Part shown: positions 9,489 through 20,282 of the stretch, piece by piece | Position numbering within the stretch: position 1 is the first letter of the stretch | Layout of the letters: each line of letters opens with the position of its first letter | Assembly: GCF_002434265.1 (NCBI RefSeq) | Contig: NZ_DJJS01000003.1 | Location: 62,001-126,000 of the forward strand | Length of the DNA: 64,000 nt | Origin: Pseudomonas sp. UBA6562 | GTDB taxonomy: Bacteria; Pseudomonadota; Gammaproteobacteria; Pseudomonadales; Pseudomonadaceae | Direction of reading: 5' to 3' | Position numbers and translations under genes: made by a program | Notes under the pieces: model-generated | Seen by the model: only the letters and a program-made list of their open reading frames with translations | Database searches by the model: none | Told to the model about the DNA's origin: nothing

Positions 9489-11360
9489 TTAGTAGCGCGT
9501 CACGTCGGCATTGGCTTCCAATTGCTTGCGATAAGCGGCGAAGTCCTGTTGGCCTGCACGTGAAGCGAGGTAGCGGGCGATCTGCTGCTTCTCTTCCTCG
9601 GTGGCTGCGGCGCCTTCGTTGACGCCCTTGAGCTTGACCACGACCAAGCTGCCATCCTTGAGCACCACACTGCCGTAGACCGGCTTGCCTTTGGCCTGGG
9701 GCTTGGCCATGCGGAATACCGCTTGCAGCTCGACAGGGTCGATCCCTTCCTGGCTGCGGGTCACGGCTTCCTGCACTTTCCAGGCTTGGCCTTCGTAGCC
9801 GGTATCGGCTGCAACCGAACCATTCTCCAGGTCGGCTACCAGCTTGTCGGCCTTGGCCTTGAGCTCGGCGGTCGCCTTGTCTTTGGCCAGGTGCTGACGG
9901 ATGCTCTGCGCCACGGACTCGAGCGGCAATTGCTCAGGCTTGCGATGCTCCTTGACGCGCAGCACGACGATGGTTTCAGGATCGAGTTCGAGTGCGGTGC
10001 TATTGGCACCCTCTTCCAGCACTTCTTCGCTGAAGGCTGCCTGCACGACGGCGCGGTTGGCCGTGATGCCCTCGCCGCCTTCGCGGCCGAACGGTGCCGA
10101 GGTCTGCACTTTCAGCTTCAGGTCTTGCGCAGGCTGCGCCAGATCGGAAGATTCGAATGCCGCGTCTTCGAGCTGCTTGGTCGCTTCGACGAAGCGCTGC
10201 TCGACTTGCTGGGTCTTCAAGTCGCGGGTCAGCTTGGGCTTGAGGCTGGCGAAGCTCGGCACCTCAGGCGCCTGCACACCCAGCAGCTTGATCAGGTGGT
10301 AACCGAACTCGGTACGTACCGGTGCCGACACCTGGTCCTGATTCAGCTTGTACAGCGCGTCTTCGAAGCTCGGATCGTAGACGCCGGGCGCCGCGAAACC
10401 GAGGTCGCCACCGGCGGCGGCCGAACCTGGATCCTGGGAGAATTCCTTGGCCAGTGCGGCGAAGTCTTCACCCTTGCTCAGGCGTTGCTGGATTTCCTCG
10501 ATGCGGGCCTTGGCTTGGGCATCGGTAGTCTTGTCGTCGACTTCGATGAGGATGTGTGCGGCGTGCCGCTGCTCGGCCAGGTTGGCCGTTTCCTTTTCGT
10601 ACTGCGCTTGCAGCGCGTCGTCGCTGACGTCGACCTGAGCGAAGAAATCCGACTTGTTCAGTTCGATGTAGTTGATGACGACCTGGTCCGGGGTCATGAA
10701 CTCTTTGCCATGCTGGTCATAGTGCGCCTTGATTTCCTCATCGCTGACCTTGACGGCGGATGGGTCTGCCTTGAAGGTGAGCGATGCGAAGTCGCGGGTC
10801 TGCTTCTCCAAGCGGGCGAAGGCTTCCACCTGCTTGTCGGTCACGAAACTGCTGCCGGCAAGGCCGGTGCGCAGTTGCCCGATGAGCATTTCCTGACCCA
10901 GCATTTCACGGAATTGCAGACGACCGTAGCCCAGTTGGCGAATGACCTGATCGAAGCGCTCGGCGCTGAACTTGCCATCGACCTGGAACTCGGGTGTTTG
11001 CAGGATCACTTGGTCCAGCGCCGCCTCGGAGAAGGCGAACTTGGCGTCTTTGGCGCCATCGAGCAGCAGCTTGCGTTCGATCAGGCCTTTGAGGGCCTCT
11101 TCGCGCAGCATTTTTTCGTCCAGGCGCGCGGGATCGAAATCCTTGCCCAGCTGTTGCATCAACTGACGGCGCTGCATGTCCACGGCCTGGCTCAGCTCGT
11201 TCTGGCTGATGGTCTCGCCGTTGACCTTGGCAGCATCCTGGCTGTGGCTGGCCGCTTGGAAGATGGCCTCGAAGCCGGTCAATGCCATCAGTACCACGAT
11301 GAGCCCGATGATGGTTTTGGCAATCCAACCCTGTGAATTGTCCCTGATATTCTGCAGCAT
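9489..11360 (-). CDS. ppiD: Peptidyl-prolyl isomerase / periplasmic chaperone PpiD
   Basis: 623 residues, the expected PpiD size. A short cytoplasmic tail and one N-terminal membrane anchor (TIIGLIVVLMALTGFEAIF, about 15-33) are followed by a SurA-like N-terminal chaperone domain (about 40-240) and a parvulin domain (about 262-365: RHAAHILIEVDD ... FAALAKEFSQDPGSAAAGGDLGF ... FGYHLIKLL), then a long C-terminal chaperone region. PpiD is anchored in the inner membrane near SecYEG and helps newly exported proteins fold. Order lon-hupB-ppiD is the usual gammaproteobacterial one. Confidence 0.96.
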   Translation of the reverse strand: MLQNIRDNSQGWIAKTIIGLIVVLMALTGFEAIFQAASHSQDAAKVNGETISQNELSQAVDMQRRQLMQQLGKDFDPARLDEKMLREEALKGLIERKLLLDGAKDAKFAFSEAALDQVILQTPEFQVDGKFSAERFDQVIRQLGYGRLQFREMLGQEMLIGQLRTGLAGSSFVTDKQVEAFARLEKQTRDFASLTFKADPSAVKVSDEEIKAHYDQHGKEFMTPDQVVINYIELNKSDFFAQVDVSDDALQAQYEKETANLAEQRHAAHILIEVDDKTTDAQAKARIEEIQQRLSKGEDFAALAKEFSQDPGSAAAGGDLGFAAPGVYDPSFEDALYKLNQDQVSAPVRTEFGYHLIKLLGVQAPEVPSFASLKPKLTRDLKTQQVEQRFVEATKQLEDAAFESSDLAQPAQDLKLKVQTSAPFGREGGEGITANRAVVQAAFSEEVLEEGANSTALELDPETIVVLRVKEHRKPEQLPLESVAQSIRQHLAKDKATAELKAKADKLVADLENGSVAADTGYEGQAWKVQEAVTRSQEGIDPVELQAVFRMAKPQAKGKPVYGSVVLKDGSLVVVKLKGVNEGAAATEEEKQQIARYLASRAGQQDFAAYRKQLEANADVTRY

Positions 11361-11430
11361 GCGTCCCCCAGAAACGGTTGTACCACTGCGTAAACAACCG
11401 CGGAGCGTGGGTAGAGTCCAGATATAAAGA

Positions 11431-11455
11431 AAGGCGCATCCTGTGGATGCGCCTT
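11431..11455 (-). terminator. Terminator downstream of hupB
   Basis: A perfect 11-bp stem (AAGGCGCATCC / GGATGCGCCTT) with a 3-base loop. Read on the minus strand it is followed by a U-rich TTTCTTTAT run, so it ends hupB transcription before ppiD. Confidence 0.85.
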
Positions 11456-11543
11456 CTCAAAGCGGGCGTGCCCGGTGGGAACTGTATCTCCCGCCGTCAC
11501 GCGGTCGGCCCCGGTGCTGCCAGGGCCGGCTGAAAAAGACGAC

Positions 11544-11816
11544 TTAGTTGACGGCGTCTTTCAGGCCTTTGCCAGCTTTGAAGCCTGGCACCTTGGCGGC
11601 AGCGATCTTGATCTCGGCTCCGGTTTGCGGGTTGCGGCCGATGCGTGCGGCACGCTCTTTGACACCGAAGGTGCCAAAGCCGACCAACACGACGTCATCA
11701 CCTTGCTTCAGGGCACCGGTGACCGACTCGATGACGGCGTCCAGCGCTTTGCCAGCGGTAGCTTTCGAAATGTCAGCAGAAGCGGCGATAGCGTCAATCA
11801 GTTCCGACTTGTTCAC
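11544..11816 (-). CDS. hupB: DNA-binding protein HU-beta
   Basis: 90 residues, full HU length. It begins MNKSELIDAIA and carries the conserved core VVLVGFGTFGVKERAARIGRNPQTG, including the arm with the RNPQTG tip that intercalates DNA. HU compacts and bends chromosomal DNA and takes part in replication and repair. It is a stand-alone unit: a strong promoter lies just upstream (11916-11945) and a terminator just downstream, between lon and ppiD as in most relatives. Confidence 0.98.
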   Translation of the reverse strand: MNKSELIDAIAASADISKATAGKALDAVIESVTGALKQGDDVVLVGFGTFGVKERAARIGRNPQTGAEIKIAAAKVPGFKAGKGLKDAVN

Positions 11817-11885
11817 TGTAAGTCCCCTTAATTTCTCTAATTGAGTTTGTTTCTAAGTATGTAACAAAGCTTACATAAACGAGCA

Positions 11886-11959
11886 CTGGGTGGCCTGGTG
11901 ACACTCGCGAGGCGCTTTATAGCAAGGCCTCGAAAAAATTGTCAAGAAAGGCCACCCAG
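11886..11959 (-). promoter_or_regulatory. hupB sigma-70 promoter, enclosed by an 11-bp inverted repeat
   Basis: On the minus strand TTGACA (11940-11945) and TATAAA (11916-11921) are 18 bases apart, close to consensus, giving a start near 11909 and a leader of about 90 bases. Perfect 11-bp inverted repeat arms (CTGGGTGGCCT at 11886-11896, complement at 11949-11959) enclose the promoter. Whether the arms matter is unknown. Confidence 0.8.
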
Positions 11960-11970
11960 GGAAATACGTA

Positions 11971-14367
<2,397 letters not shown>

Positions 14368-14425
14368 GATTTCGCCTCTACAGCGGCCCAGTGGCCGGAA
14401 ACCGTGGAAATAGTGCTTGGAGCTA

Positions 14426-14454
14426 ATGTGGGGGTAGGTCCGCAAAATTACAAG
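14426..14454 (-). promoter_or_regulatory. Sigma-32 (heat-shock) type promoter of lon
   Basis: On the minus strand CTTGTAA (14448-14454) is followed after 13 bases by CCCCCACAT (14426-14434), close to the sigma-32 consensus CTTGAAA-N13/14-CCCCATnT. It lies about 55 bases before the lon start and fits the known heat induction of lon. Confidence 0.7.
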
Positions 14455-14476
14455 CGTTCGCGCCAGTAAATGCAGA

Positions 14477-14496
14477 AAGGGGCCCTAAGGCCCCTT
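14477..14496 (-). terminator. Probable terminator downstream of clpX
   Basis: An 8-bp GC-rich stem (AAGGGGCC / GGCCCCTT) with a 4-base loop, 28 bases past the clpX stop. On the minus strand it is followed by TTTCT, a weak U-tract, so termination may be partial. Confidence 0.65.
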
Positions 14497-14524
14497 CCGG
14501 TGTCGCATTCGACTCGCTACCGAC

Positions 14525-15808
14525 TCAAGCGTCGGGTGCAGCCTTGGCTTGCGGCTCGTTGTTCTCGTAGATCAACAACGGCTTGGAGCTGCCTTCGATG
14601 ACGCTTTCGTCGATGACCACCTTGCTGACGTCCTTCTGCGAAGGAATATCGTACATGGTGTCGAGCAAGATCCCTTCAAGGATCGAGCGCAGGCCACGCG
14701 CACCGGTCTTGCGTTCCAGTGCTTTGTGTGCCACCGCCTTGAGTGCGTCGCTGCGGAACTCGAGGTCTACGCTTTCCATCTCGAACAACTTGGCGTACTG
14801 CTTGGTCAAGGCATTCTTCGGCTCGGTGAGAATCTGCACCAGCGCCGCCTCGTCGAGCTCGTCGAGGGTAGCCAGCACGGGCAGACGGCCTACGAATTCC
14901 GGGATCAGGCCGAACTTGACGAGATCGTCCGGTTCGACTTCACGTAGGGATTCGCCGACCTTCTTGCCTTCTTCCTTGCTGCGCACCTGAGCACCGAAGC
15001 CGATGCCGCCTTTGGTCGAACGGTTCTGGATGACTTTTTCCAGGCCAGAGAACGCACCACCGCAGATGAACAGGATGTTGCGCGTGTCGACCTGCAGGAA
15101 TTCCTGCTGCGGGTGCTTGCGGCCACCTTGCGGCGGCACCGAAGCCACAGTGCCTTCGATCAACTTGAGCAGCGCCTGCTGCACACCCTCACCCGATACG
15201 TCGCGGGTGATGGAGGGGTTGTCGGACTTGCGCGAAATCTTGTCGATCTCATCGATGTAGACAATGCCCATCTGGGCTTTCTCGACATCGTAATCGCACT
15301 TCTGCAACAACTTCTGGATGATGTTCTCGACGTCCTCGCCCACATAACCGGCTTCGGTCAGGGTGGTGGCGTCGGCAATGGTGAACGGCACGTTCAACAG
15401 GCGTGCGAGCGTTTCGGCGAGCAGGGTCTTGCCGGAGCCGGTAGGCCCGATCAGCAGGATGTTGCTCTTGCCGAGTTCGACTTCGTCGCCCTTCTTGTCG
15501 CGCTGGTTCAGGCGCTTGTAGTGGTTGTACACCGCTACGGCAAGCACCTTCTTGGCACGTTCCTGACCGATGACGTACTGGTCAAGGATGCCGCTGATTT
15601 CTTTCGGCGAAGGCAGTTTGTGCGCGCTGCTCTCGGCCTGGGCTTCTTGCACCTCCTCGCGGATGATGTCGTTGCACAGGTCGACGCACTCGTCGCAGAT
15701 AAATACCGAGGGCCCGGCAATCAATTTGCGCACTTCGTGCTGGCTTTTGCCGCAGAAGGAGCAATAGAGCAATTTGCCGCTGTCCTCGCCGTTACGGGTG
15801 TCAGTCAT
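14525..15808 (-). CDS. clpX: ATP-dependent Clp protease ATP-binding subunit ClpX
   Basis: 427 residues. N-terminal zinc-binding domain with four cysteines (CSFCGKS ... CDECVDLC), then AAA+ domain with Walker A GPTGSGKT and Walker B VYIDEIDKI, pore region (GYVGEDV) and the IGF loop (GIGFGAQV, around residue 275) that docks on ClpP. ClpX unfolds tagged substrates and feeds them to ClpP. The start MTDTRNGED at 15808 matches family length; an ATG 11 codons upstream is rejected. Follows clpP with a 108-base spacer that holds a hairpin. Confidence 0.98.
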   Translation of the reverse strand: MTDTRNGEDSGKLLYCSFCGKSQHEVRKLIAGPSVFICDECVDLCNDIIREEVQEAQAESSAHKLPSPKEISGILDQYVIGQERAKKVLAVAVYNHYKRLNQRDKKGDEVELGKSNILLIGPTGSGKTLLAETLARLLNVPFTIADATTLTEAGYVGEDVENIIQKLLQKCDYDVEKAQMGIVYIDEIDKISRKSDNPSITRDVSGEGVQQALLKLIEGTVASVPPQGGRKHPQQEFLQVDTRNILFICGGAFSGLEKVIQNRSTKGGIGFGAQVRSKEEGKKVGESLREVEPDDLVKFGLIPEFVGRLPVLATLDELDEAALVQILTEPKNALTKQYAKLFEMESVDLEFRSDALKAVAHKALERKTGARGLRSILEGILLDTMYDIPSQKDVSKVVIDESVIEGSSKPLLIYENNEPQAKAAPDA

Positions 15809-15875
15809 TCGATCGATCCAATCCGGGTAGGCTTGCAACACAAGATGAAGGCAATTGCGGTCTTTTTCAAGTCCA

Positions 15876-15902
15876 CAGGCAGGCGCATGGAGCGCCTGCC
15901 TG
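15876..15902. other. Hairpin in the clpP-clpX spacer
   Basis: An 11-bp perfect stem (CAGGCAGGCGC and complement) with a 5-base loop, immediately after the clpP stop. No U-tract follows on the minus strand, so it is more likely an mRNA-stabilising or processing structure than a terminator. Confidence 0.6.
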
Positions 15903-15916
15903 CTCTGGCCCCCCGA

Positions 15917-16558
15917 TCAGGAAACCAGTTGCCGCTTGTCGTACACCGAGTCGACCAGACCGTACTCGGCAGCGCGCGTGGCGCTCATGAAGTTGTCACG
16001 CTCGGTATCGCGCTTGATGGTTTCGAGATCCTGACCTGTGTGGTAGGCCAGCAACTCGTTCAAACGCGCCTTGATGCTGAGGATTTCCTGAGCATGGATC
16101 TCGATGTCGGTCGCCTGACCCTGGAAACCGCCCAGTGGCTGGTGAATCATGACACGCGAGTTCGGCAGGCAGTGACGCTTGCCCTTGGCACCAGCGGCCA
16201 ACAGGAAAGCGCCCATGCTGCAGGCCTGGCCCATGCAGATGGTGGAAACGTCGGGCTTGACGAACTGCATCGTGTCGTAGATCGACATGCCTGCCGTCAC
16301 CGAACCGCCCGGCGAGTTGATGTAGAGATGGATATCCTTGTCAGGGTTTTCCGCTTCGAGGAACAGCATTTGCGCCACGACCAGATTGGCCATGTAGTCC
16401 TCGACGGGACCCACCAGGAAGATCACCCGCTCCTTCAAAAGGCGCGAGTAGATGTCATAGGCACGCTCGCCACGGGCGGACTGCTCGATAACCATCGGGA
16501 CCAAGCCACCGGCGGCTTGGATGTCAGAGCTCTGCTGAATATAAGAATTGCGGGACAT
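15917..16558 (-). CDS. clpP: ATP-dependent Clp protease proteolytic subunit
   Basis: 213 residues, standard length. Catalytic triad region: Ser in GQACSMGAFLL, His in RVMIHQPLGG and the downstream Asp in KRDTERDNFMS. It forms the tetradecameric barrel that works with ClpX (adjacent) and ClpA. A short N-terminal propeptide precedes the mature start, as in relatives. ATG at 16558 is preferred to an in-frame GTG three codons upstream; the ribosome site (GGAGTGA) could serve either. Confidence 0.98.
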   Translation of the reverse strand: MSRNSYIQQSSDIQAAGGLVPMVIEQSARGERAYDIYSRLLKERVIFLVGPVEDYMANLVVAQMLFLEAENPDKDIHLYINSPGGSVTAGMSIYDTMQFVKPDVSTICMGQACSMGAFLLAAGAKGKRHCLPNSRVMIHQPLGGFQGQATDIEIHAQEILSIKARLNELLAYHTGQDLETIKRDTERDNFMSATRAAEYGLVDSVYDKRQLVS

Positions 16559-16597
16559 GTCCTGCACTCACTCCCAAATAGTCATGGCTTGAATACG

Positions 16598-16625
16598 CAC
16601 AAGCCAGCGCGAAGGCTGGCTTGTG
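16598..16625. other. Hairpin between tig and clpP
   Basis: A perfect 11-bp stem (CACAAGCCAGC and complement) with a 6-base loop in the 91-base spacer. No U-run follows on the minus (coding) strand, so read-through from tig to clpP is plausible; it may instead modulate the tig:clpP mRNA ratio. Confidence 0.55.
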
Positions 16626-16649
16626 GGGGTTTCTTACGAACGGGCCGTA

Positions 16650-17960
16650 TTACTCAGCGGCAGGTGCCTGCGCTGGTTTTACCGCTTCTTCGTACGAGAC
16701 CGACTTGTCGGTCACAGTCGCTTTCTGCAGGACAGTATCTACAACTTGCTCTTCCAGCACAACCGAGCGCACTTCGTTCATCTGCTGCTCGTTCTTGTTG
16801 TACCAAGCGATGACTTGCTCAGGCTCCTGGTAGGCCGAGGCCATCTCTTCGATCATTTCGCTGACTTTGGCGGCGTCCGGCTTGAGGTCGAACTGCTTGA
16901 CCACTTCGGCGATGATCAAGCCCAGTGCCACGCGGCGCTTGGCTTGCTCTTCGAACAGCTCGGCCGGCAGTTGGTCTGGCTTGATGTTGCCACCGAACTG
17001 CTGAACCGCTTGCACACGCAGACGGTTGACTTCGTCTTCCAGCAGCGCTTTGGGTACATCGATCGGGTTGGCAGCCAGCAGGCCGTCCATGACCTGGGTC
17101 TTGACCTTGGCCTTGATCGCCTGACGCAGTTCACGCTCCATGTTCTTGCGAACTTCGGTGCGGAAACCTTCCAACGACGATTCCTTGATGCCGAACTGGG
17201 CGAAGAACGCTTCGTTCAGCTCAGGCAGCTGCGGAGCGGCCACGGCGTTGACGGTGATGGTGAACTCGGCAGCCTTGTTGGCCAGGTCGAGGTTCTGGTA
17301 GTCCTCTGGGAAGGTCACGTTGACGACGCGCTCTTCACCGGCTTTGGCGCCTACCAGGCCATCTTCGAAGCCTGGGATCATACGGCCCGAGCCCAGCACC
17401 AGCTGGGTGCCCTTGGCCGAACCGCCTTGGAATTCTTCACCGTCGATCTTGCCGACGAAGTCGATGGTGACCTGATCGTCGTTCTGCGCTTCGCGCTCGA
17501 CCGCTTCGAAACGCACATTCTGCTTGCGCAGCACTTCCAGCATGTTGTCCAGATCGGCGTCGGCCACTTCGGCGCTCAGGCGCTCGACGTTGATCGACTC
17601 CAGACCGGCCACGGTGAACTCCGGGTAGACTTCGAACGTGGCGACGAACTCGAGGTCACCACCCTTCTCGAACGACTTCGGCTCTACCGAAGGCGCGCCA
17701 GCAGGGTTCAGCTTCTGCTCGGTGAGGGCTTCGTAGAAGGCCGACTGGACCAGCTGACCGAAAGCCTCTTCACGAGCGGAACCCTCGTAGCGTTGACGGA
17801 TGACGCTCATTGGCACTTTGCCAGGGCGGAAGCCTGGGACCTTGGCGCGCTTGGCAGTCTGCTGCAGACGCTTGTTGACTTCGTTCTCGACGCGCTCGGC
17901 CGGAACGGCGATGGTCATGCGGCGCTCGAGAGCAGAAGTGTTTTCAACAGAAACTTGCAT
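16650..17960 (-). CDS. tig: Trigger factor (ribosome-associated chaperone and prolyl isomerase)
   Basis: 436 residues. The N-terminal ribosome-binding domain has the signature FRPGKVPMSVIRQRY; the FKBP-like isomerase domain lies around 150-245 (DDQVTIDFVGKIDGEEFQGG ... FPEDYQN); the C-terminal chaperone arms follow. Trigger factor binds at the ribosome exit tunnel and receives nascent chains. The start MQVSVENTS at 17960 has AGGAAT upstream; an ATG 18 codons earlier is not family-like. Leads the tig-clpP-clpX-lon-hupB-ppiD block. Confidence 0.97.
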   Translation of the reverse strand: MQVSVENTSALERRMTIAVPAERVENEVNKRLQQTAKRAKVPGFRPGKVPMSVIRQRYEGSAREEAFGQLVQSAFYEALTEQKLNPAGAPSVEPKSFEKGGDLEFVATFEVYPEFTVAGLESINVERLSAEVADADLDNMLEVLRKQNVRFEAVEREAQNDDQVTIDFVGKIDGEEFQGGSAKGTQLVLGSGRMIPGFEDGLVGAKAGEERVVNVTFPEDYQNLDLANKAAEFTITVNAVAAPQLPELNEAFFAQFGIKESSLEGFRTEVRKNMERELRQAIKAKVKTQVMDGLLAANPIDVPKALLEDEVNRLRVQAVQQFGGNIKPDQLPAELFEEQAKRRVALGLIIAEVVKQFDLKPDAAKVSEMIEEMASAYQEPEQVIAWYNKNEQQMNEVRSVVLEEQVVDTVLQKATVTDKSVSYEEAVKPAQAPAAE

Positions 17961-18201
17961 GGATATTCCTCGTTGCACAGACGTTAGCCGGCGATAGCCC
18001 GACTCCAGAATCAAGGGCGAACATTCTAGTGACTCATGCGCTAGAAGTCACCCCACTCCAGACGACGGAAACAAGCGCCGAATGTTTTCTCGACAAAGGC
18101 CTGACACCCCAGCGTCAGGCCCACCTGAACCTCAGCATGCGGCGCATTGCAGCCCCACACCCGTACATTGCGTAGACATACCTTGCCAACGCTCCCAACC
18201 C

Positions 18202-18507
18202 TCAGGGCGCGGTGGGATCGAGCTCGTTGAAATGGCAGTACTCTTCCCACTCCAGGCCTAGCGCCTCAGCCACTTCCCGATGGGTTTCCAGGCGCATGCT
18301 GGCCAATGCTTCGGGCGAATCGGCGACCAATTGCAACGCCAACTCCCAGGCTTGCAGGCCCTGGGCCTGGGCTTCATCCTCGAACGCCCACTGAATTTGC
18401 TGGGCCTGCTCACGCGCATCCAGGGCAGCGATCTCTTCGAGCAATTGCGGATTGGCTTCGGCGAAGCGCTGCAGCGCTACGGTCTGACGGTCTTCCTTGG
18501 CAATCAT
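18202..18507 (-). CDS. DUF6388-like small acidic protein
   Basis: 101 residues, strongly acidic and helical, with no signal or membrane segment. The start at 18507 (MIAKEDRQTVALQRFAEANPQ) has a good AGAGGAA ribosome site; an ATG 16 codons upstream lacks one. The pattern (RFAEANPQLLEEIAALD ... LGLEWEEYCHFNELDP) resembles the DUF6388 family as I recall it from Pseudomonas; this recollection is not a database result. Function unknown. It stands alone between tig and the tRNA cluster. Confidence 0.75.
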   Translation of the reverse strand: MIAKEDRQTVALQRFAEANPQLLEEIAALDAREQAQQIQWAFEDEAQAQGLQAWELALQLVADSPEALASMRLETHREVAEALGLEWEEYCHFNELDPTAP

Positions 18508-18634
18508 GGAGCGTTCCTCTGCCAGTGAGATGGGCGCGCTGTGCGTCGAGCTCATCGATAAAGGAACGAGCGCAGCTTGTTAGCCGACGAAGATTGGGGT
18601 GGATTTGCGGGAATTCAAGGGCTGACGAGCCGCG

Positions 18635-18650
18635 CTTTCTATATAGAAAG
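18635..18650. promoter_or_regulatory. 16-bp perfect palindrome upstream of the DUF6388-like gene
   Basis: CTTTCTATATAGAAAG, a perfect palindrome in the 234-base gap between two minus-strand genes and about 130 bases before the DUF6388-like start. Looks like an operator; the ATATA core could also overlap a -10 element. Confidence 0.5.
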
Positions 18651-18741
18651 AAGGATGCGATGAAACAGCCTGTAAGGTATGCACGACCAGCAGTCGACGC
18701 CACAATCTTTTACGGCAGACTGCCCACTGGCCACGGCCCGT

Positions 18742-19236
18742 CTAACGCATCACGACGTTCACTTGATAGCCCTGGTCATTCGGCCAATCTTCGCGAACCA
18801 CCTCTACCGAGCCCTTCCCTACGCGCTCGATCCCAGGCTGCCCGCCTTCGATCAACGCCGCAGCGGCGCCCGAAAGGCTGGCGCCAAGCGCACGCTGCGC
18901 CAGCTTTTGTGCAGCCGCCACAAGTGCCGCCGTGCCGGATGATGCATCCGTGGGTTGGTTGTAATCCATGGCCAGCCATACCTCGATCACAGCGTCGCCT
19001 GGGCCGGCAGCATAGTACGCCAGTTGATTCGCCATGCCCGCCGCAGCATTGCCGATGTCTTGGTATGCGCTGGCACAGCCCGACGAGCCATCGCCGTTCT
19101 CATCCCTCCACTCGCCAGCCTTCAAGCCTACGTCCTCTAGCAGCACGCACGCCCTCGAGGGTTCCGGGGTCAGGATTTCAGCGCATGCCGAGGAGGCAAC
19201 GAAGAGCGACGCGACGACCAGCAATGCTTTTCTCAA
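18742..19236 (-). CDS. Secreted protein of unknown function
   Basis: 164 residues with a clear Sec signal peptide (MRKALLVVASLFVASSACA, cleavage after ACA-E). The mature part has two cysteines (RACVLL and SGCASAY) and alanine-rich helices (GTAALVAAAQKLAQRALGASLSGAAAALIEGG), then a beta-like end (SVEVVREDWPNDQGYQVNVVMR). An AAGGAGC ribosome site precedes the ATG. I do not recognise the family. It lies in a loosely packed region between the tRNA genes and tig, which could be an accessory insertion. Confidence 0.7.
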   Translation of the reverse strand: MRKALLVVASLFVASSACAEILTPEPSRACVLLEDVGLKAGEWRDENGDGSSGCASAYQDIGNAAAGMANQLAYYAAGPGDAVIEVWLAMDYNQPTDASSGTAALVAAAQKLAQRALGASLSGAAAALIEGGQPGIERVGKGSVEVVREDWPNDQGYQVNVVMR

Positions 19237-19633
19237 GACAAGCTCCTTATTTAGGCCCTAACGACCAACCCTGATGCCTCATCGCAAGCGAGCCGGCGCT
19301 CAGGCCGCTCGCTACAGATCGGGCAGCACTCAACTGAGCATATGACAAAGCCGAAATCGAAGACTTTACGATGCACGCCTTATGGCACAGGCGAGCTGCA
19401 CGCGAGCAGTACCTGGATTGCGCTTTTCGAGGAAATAAAGCCAGGCGCTTGCGCGATTACTCGATCGTGACCATAACGGCACGATGGATGCACTAAGGAT
19501 GGAAAGCTAGAGGACGCGTACTAAAGAGGCAAAGCAGACCCGTAACACCCAGTGTCACGTTTGCTTGCAAAATAACGCAGAAAACCAAGGAGGAGCGCCG
19601 TTAAGGCGACTCATAACCCCTTGATTTAGAAGA
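19237..19633. other. Non-coding gap between the secreted-protein gene and tRNA-Leu
   Basis: About 400 bases with visibly lower GC than the flanking genes and no convincing frame on either strand. A weak bulged hairpin near 19593-19612, followed on the minus strand by a short TTTTC run, may terminate the tRNA transcript. No copy of the tRNA 3' end (attachment site) was seen. Confidence 0.5.
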
Positions 19634-19718
19634 TGGTGCGGACGAAGAGACTCGAACTCTTACAGCTTGCGCCGCTGGAACCTAAATCCAGTGTGTCTAC
19701 CAATTCCACCACGTCCGC
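19634..19718 (-). tRNA. tRNA-Leu (anticodon UAG)
   Basis: 85 bases with a full cloverleaf: acceptor GCGGACG pairing with CGTCCGC, encoded CCA end, anticodon loop TTTAGGT giving UAG, and the long variable arm expected of tRNA-Leu. Last of three tRNAs in one minus-strand unit. Confidence 0.97.
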
Positions 19719-19775
19719 ATGCAACAGGTATAACAAAGGCGCCGGATTATGCAATCGAGGCGCCTTCGAAGAATA

Positions 19776-19851
19776 TGGGGTGGACGATGGGAATCGAACC
19801 CACGACAACCGGAATCACAATCCGGCGCTCTACCAACTGAGCTACGCCCAC
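19776..19851 (-). tRNA. tRNA-His (anticodon GUG)
   Basis: 76 bases; acceptor GTGGGCG/CGTCCAC, anticodon loop TTGTGAT giving GUG, encoded CCA. The base before position 1 is G (19852), opposite C73, as required for the extra G-1 of tRNA-His. Middle gene of the tRNA unit. Confidence 0.97.
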
Positions 19852-19918
19852 CATATTGCGGTGTTACGTTGAAACTTTAACGCTCTAAAACTTCACTTGC
19901 TTGCCAAAGCTGCCTTAG

Positions 19919-19995
19919 TGGCGCACCCGGCAGGACTCGAACCTGCGACCATCCGCTTAGAAGGCGGATGCTCTATCCAGCTGAGCTACGGGCGC
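19919..19995 (-). tRNA. tRNA-Arg (anticodon UCU)
   Basis: 77 bases; acceptor GCGCCCG/CGGGTGC with one wobble, anticodon loop CTTCTAA giving UCU, encoded CCA. First gene of the tRNA unit; a promoter lies about 115 bases upstream. Confidence 0.96.
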
Positions 19996-20121
19996 ATATT
20001 CAATCTGCTTTCTGATAGGATTGCAAATCAACTTTAGCCGTACCGAACAAGCCAACAAATCCGCTTATTCTGCCTGACCTTGCTAACCAGTGCTAGGCTC
20101 TGCCCGACAAGTGCGACGAAT

Positions 20122-20148
20122 GTTATAGACGCACCCGAAAGTCGTCAA
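20122..20148 (-). promoter_or_regulatory. Promoter of the tRNA unit
   Basis: On the minus strand TTGACG (20143-20148) and TATAAC (20122-20127) with a 15-base spacer, followed by a GC-containing start region, as in stable RNA promoters. The short spacer makes the exact -10 uncertain. The 287-base gap shared with folD also holds an A/T-rich tract (20151-20168). Confidence 0.6.
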
Positions 20149-20282
20149 CTGTTTTTTCAAAAAAAATTAGCCTATTTAAGGGCTTAGGGCATTTGCCCGA
20201 CCACGCGCCTTTTGCCGCTGCCTTGTGTCGTGCGAGAATGCCGCCCCTCATATGTTCTCCTTTGATGGTTAAACACGCGTCT

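Noticed and set aside
19634..19995. Small protein frames across the tRNA cluster on both strands.
   Set aside because: They overlap three complete cloverleaf tRNA genes and have no coding features.
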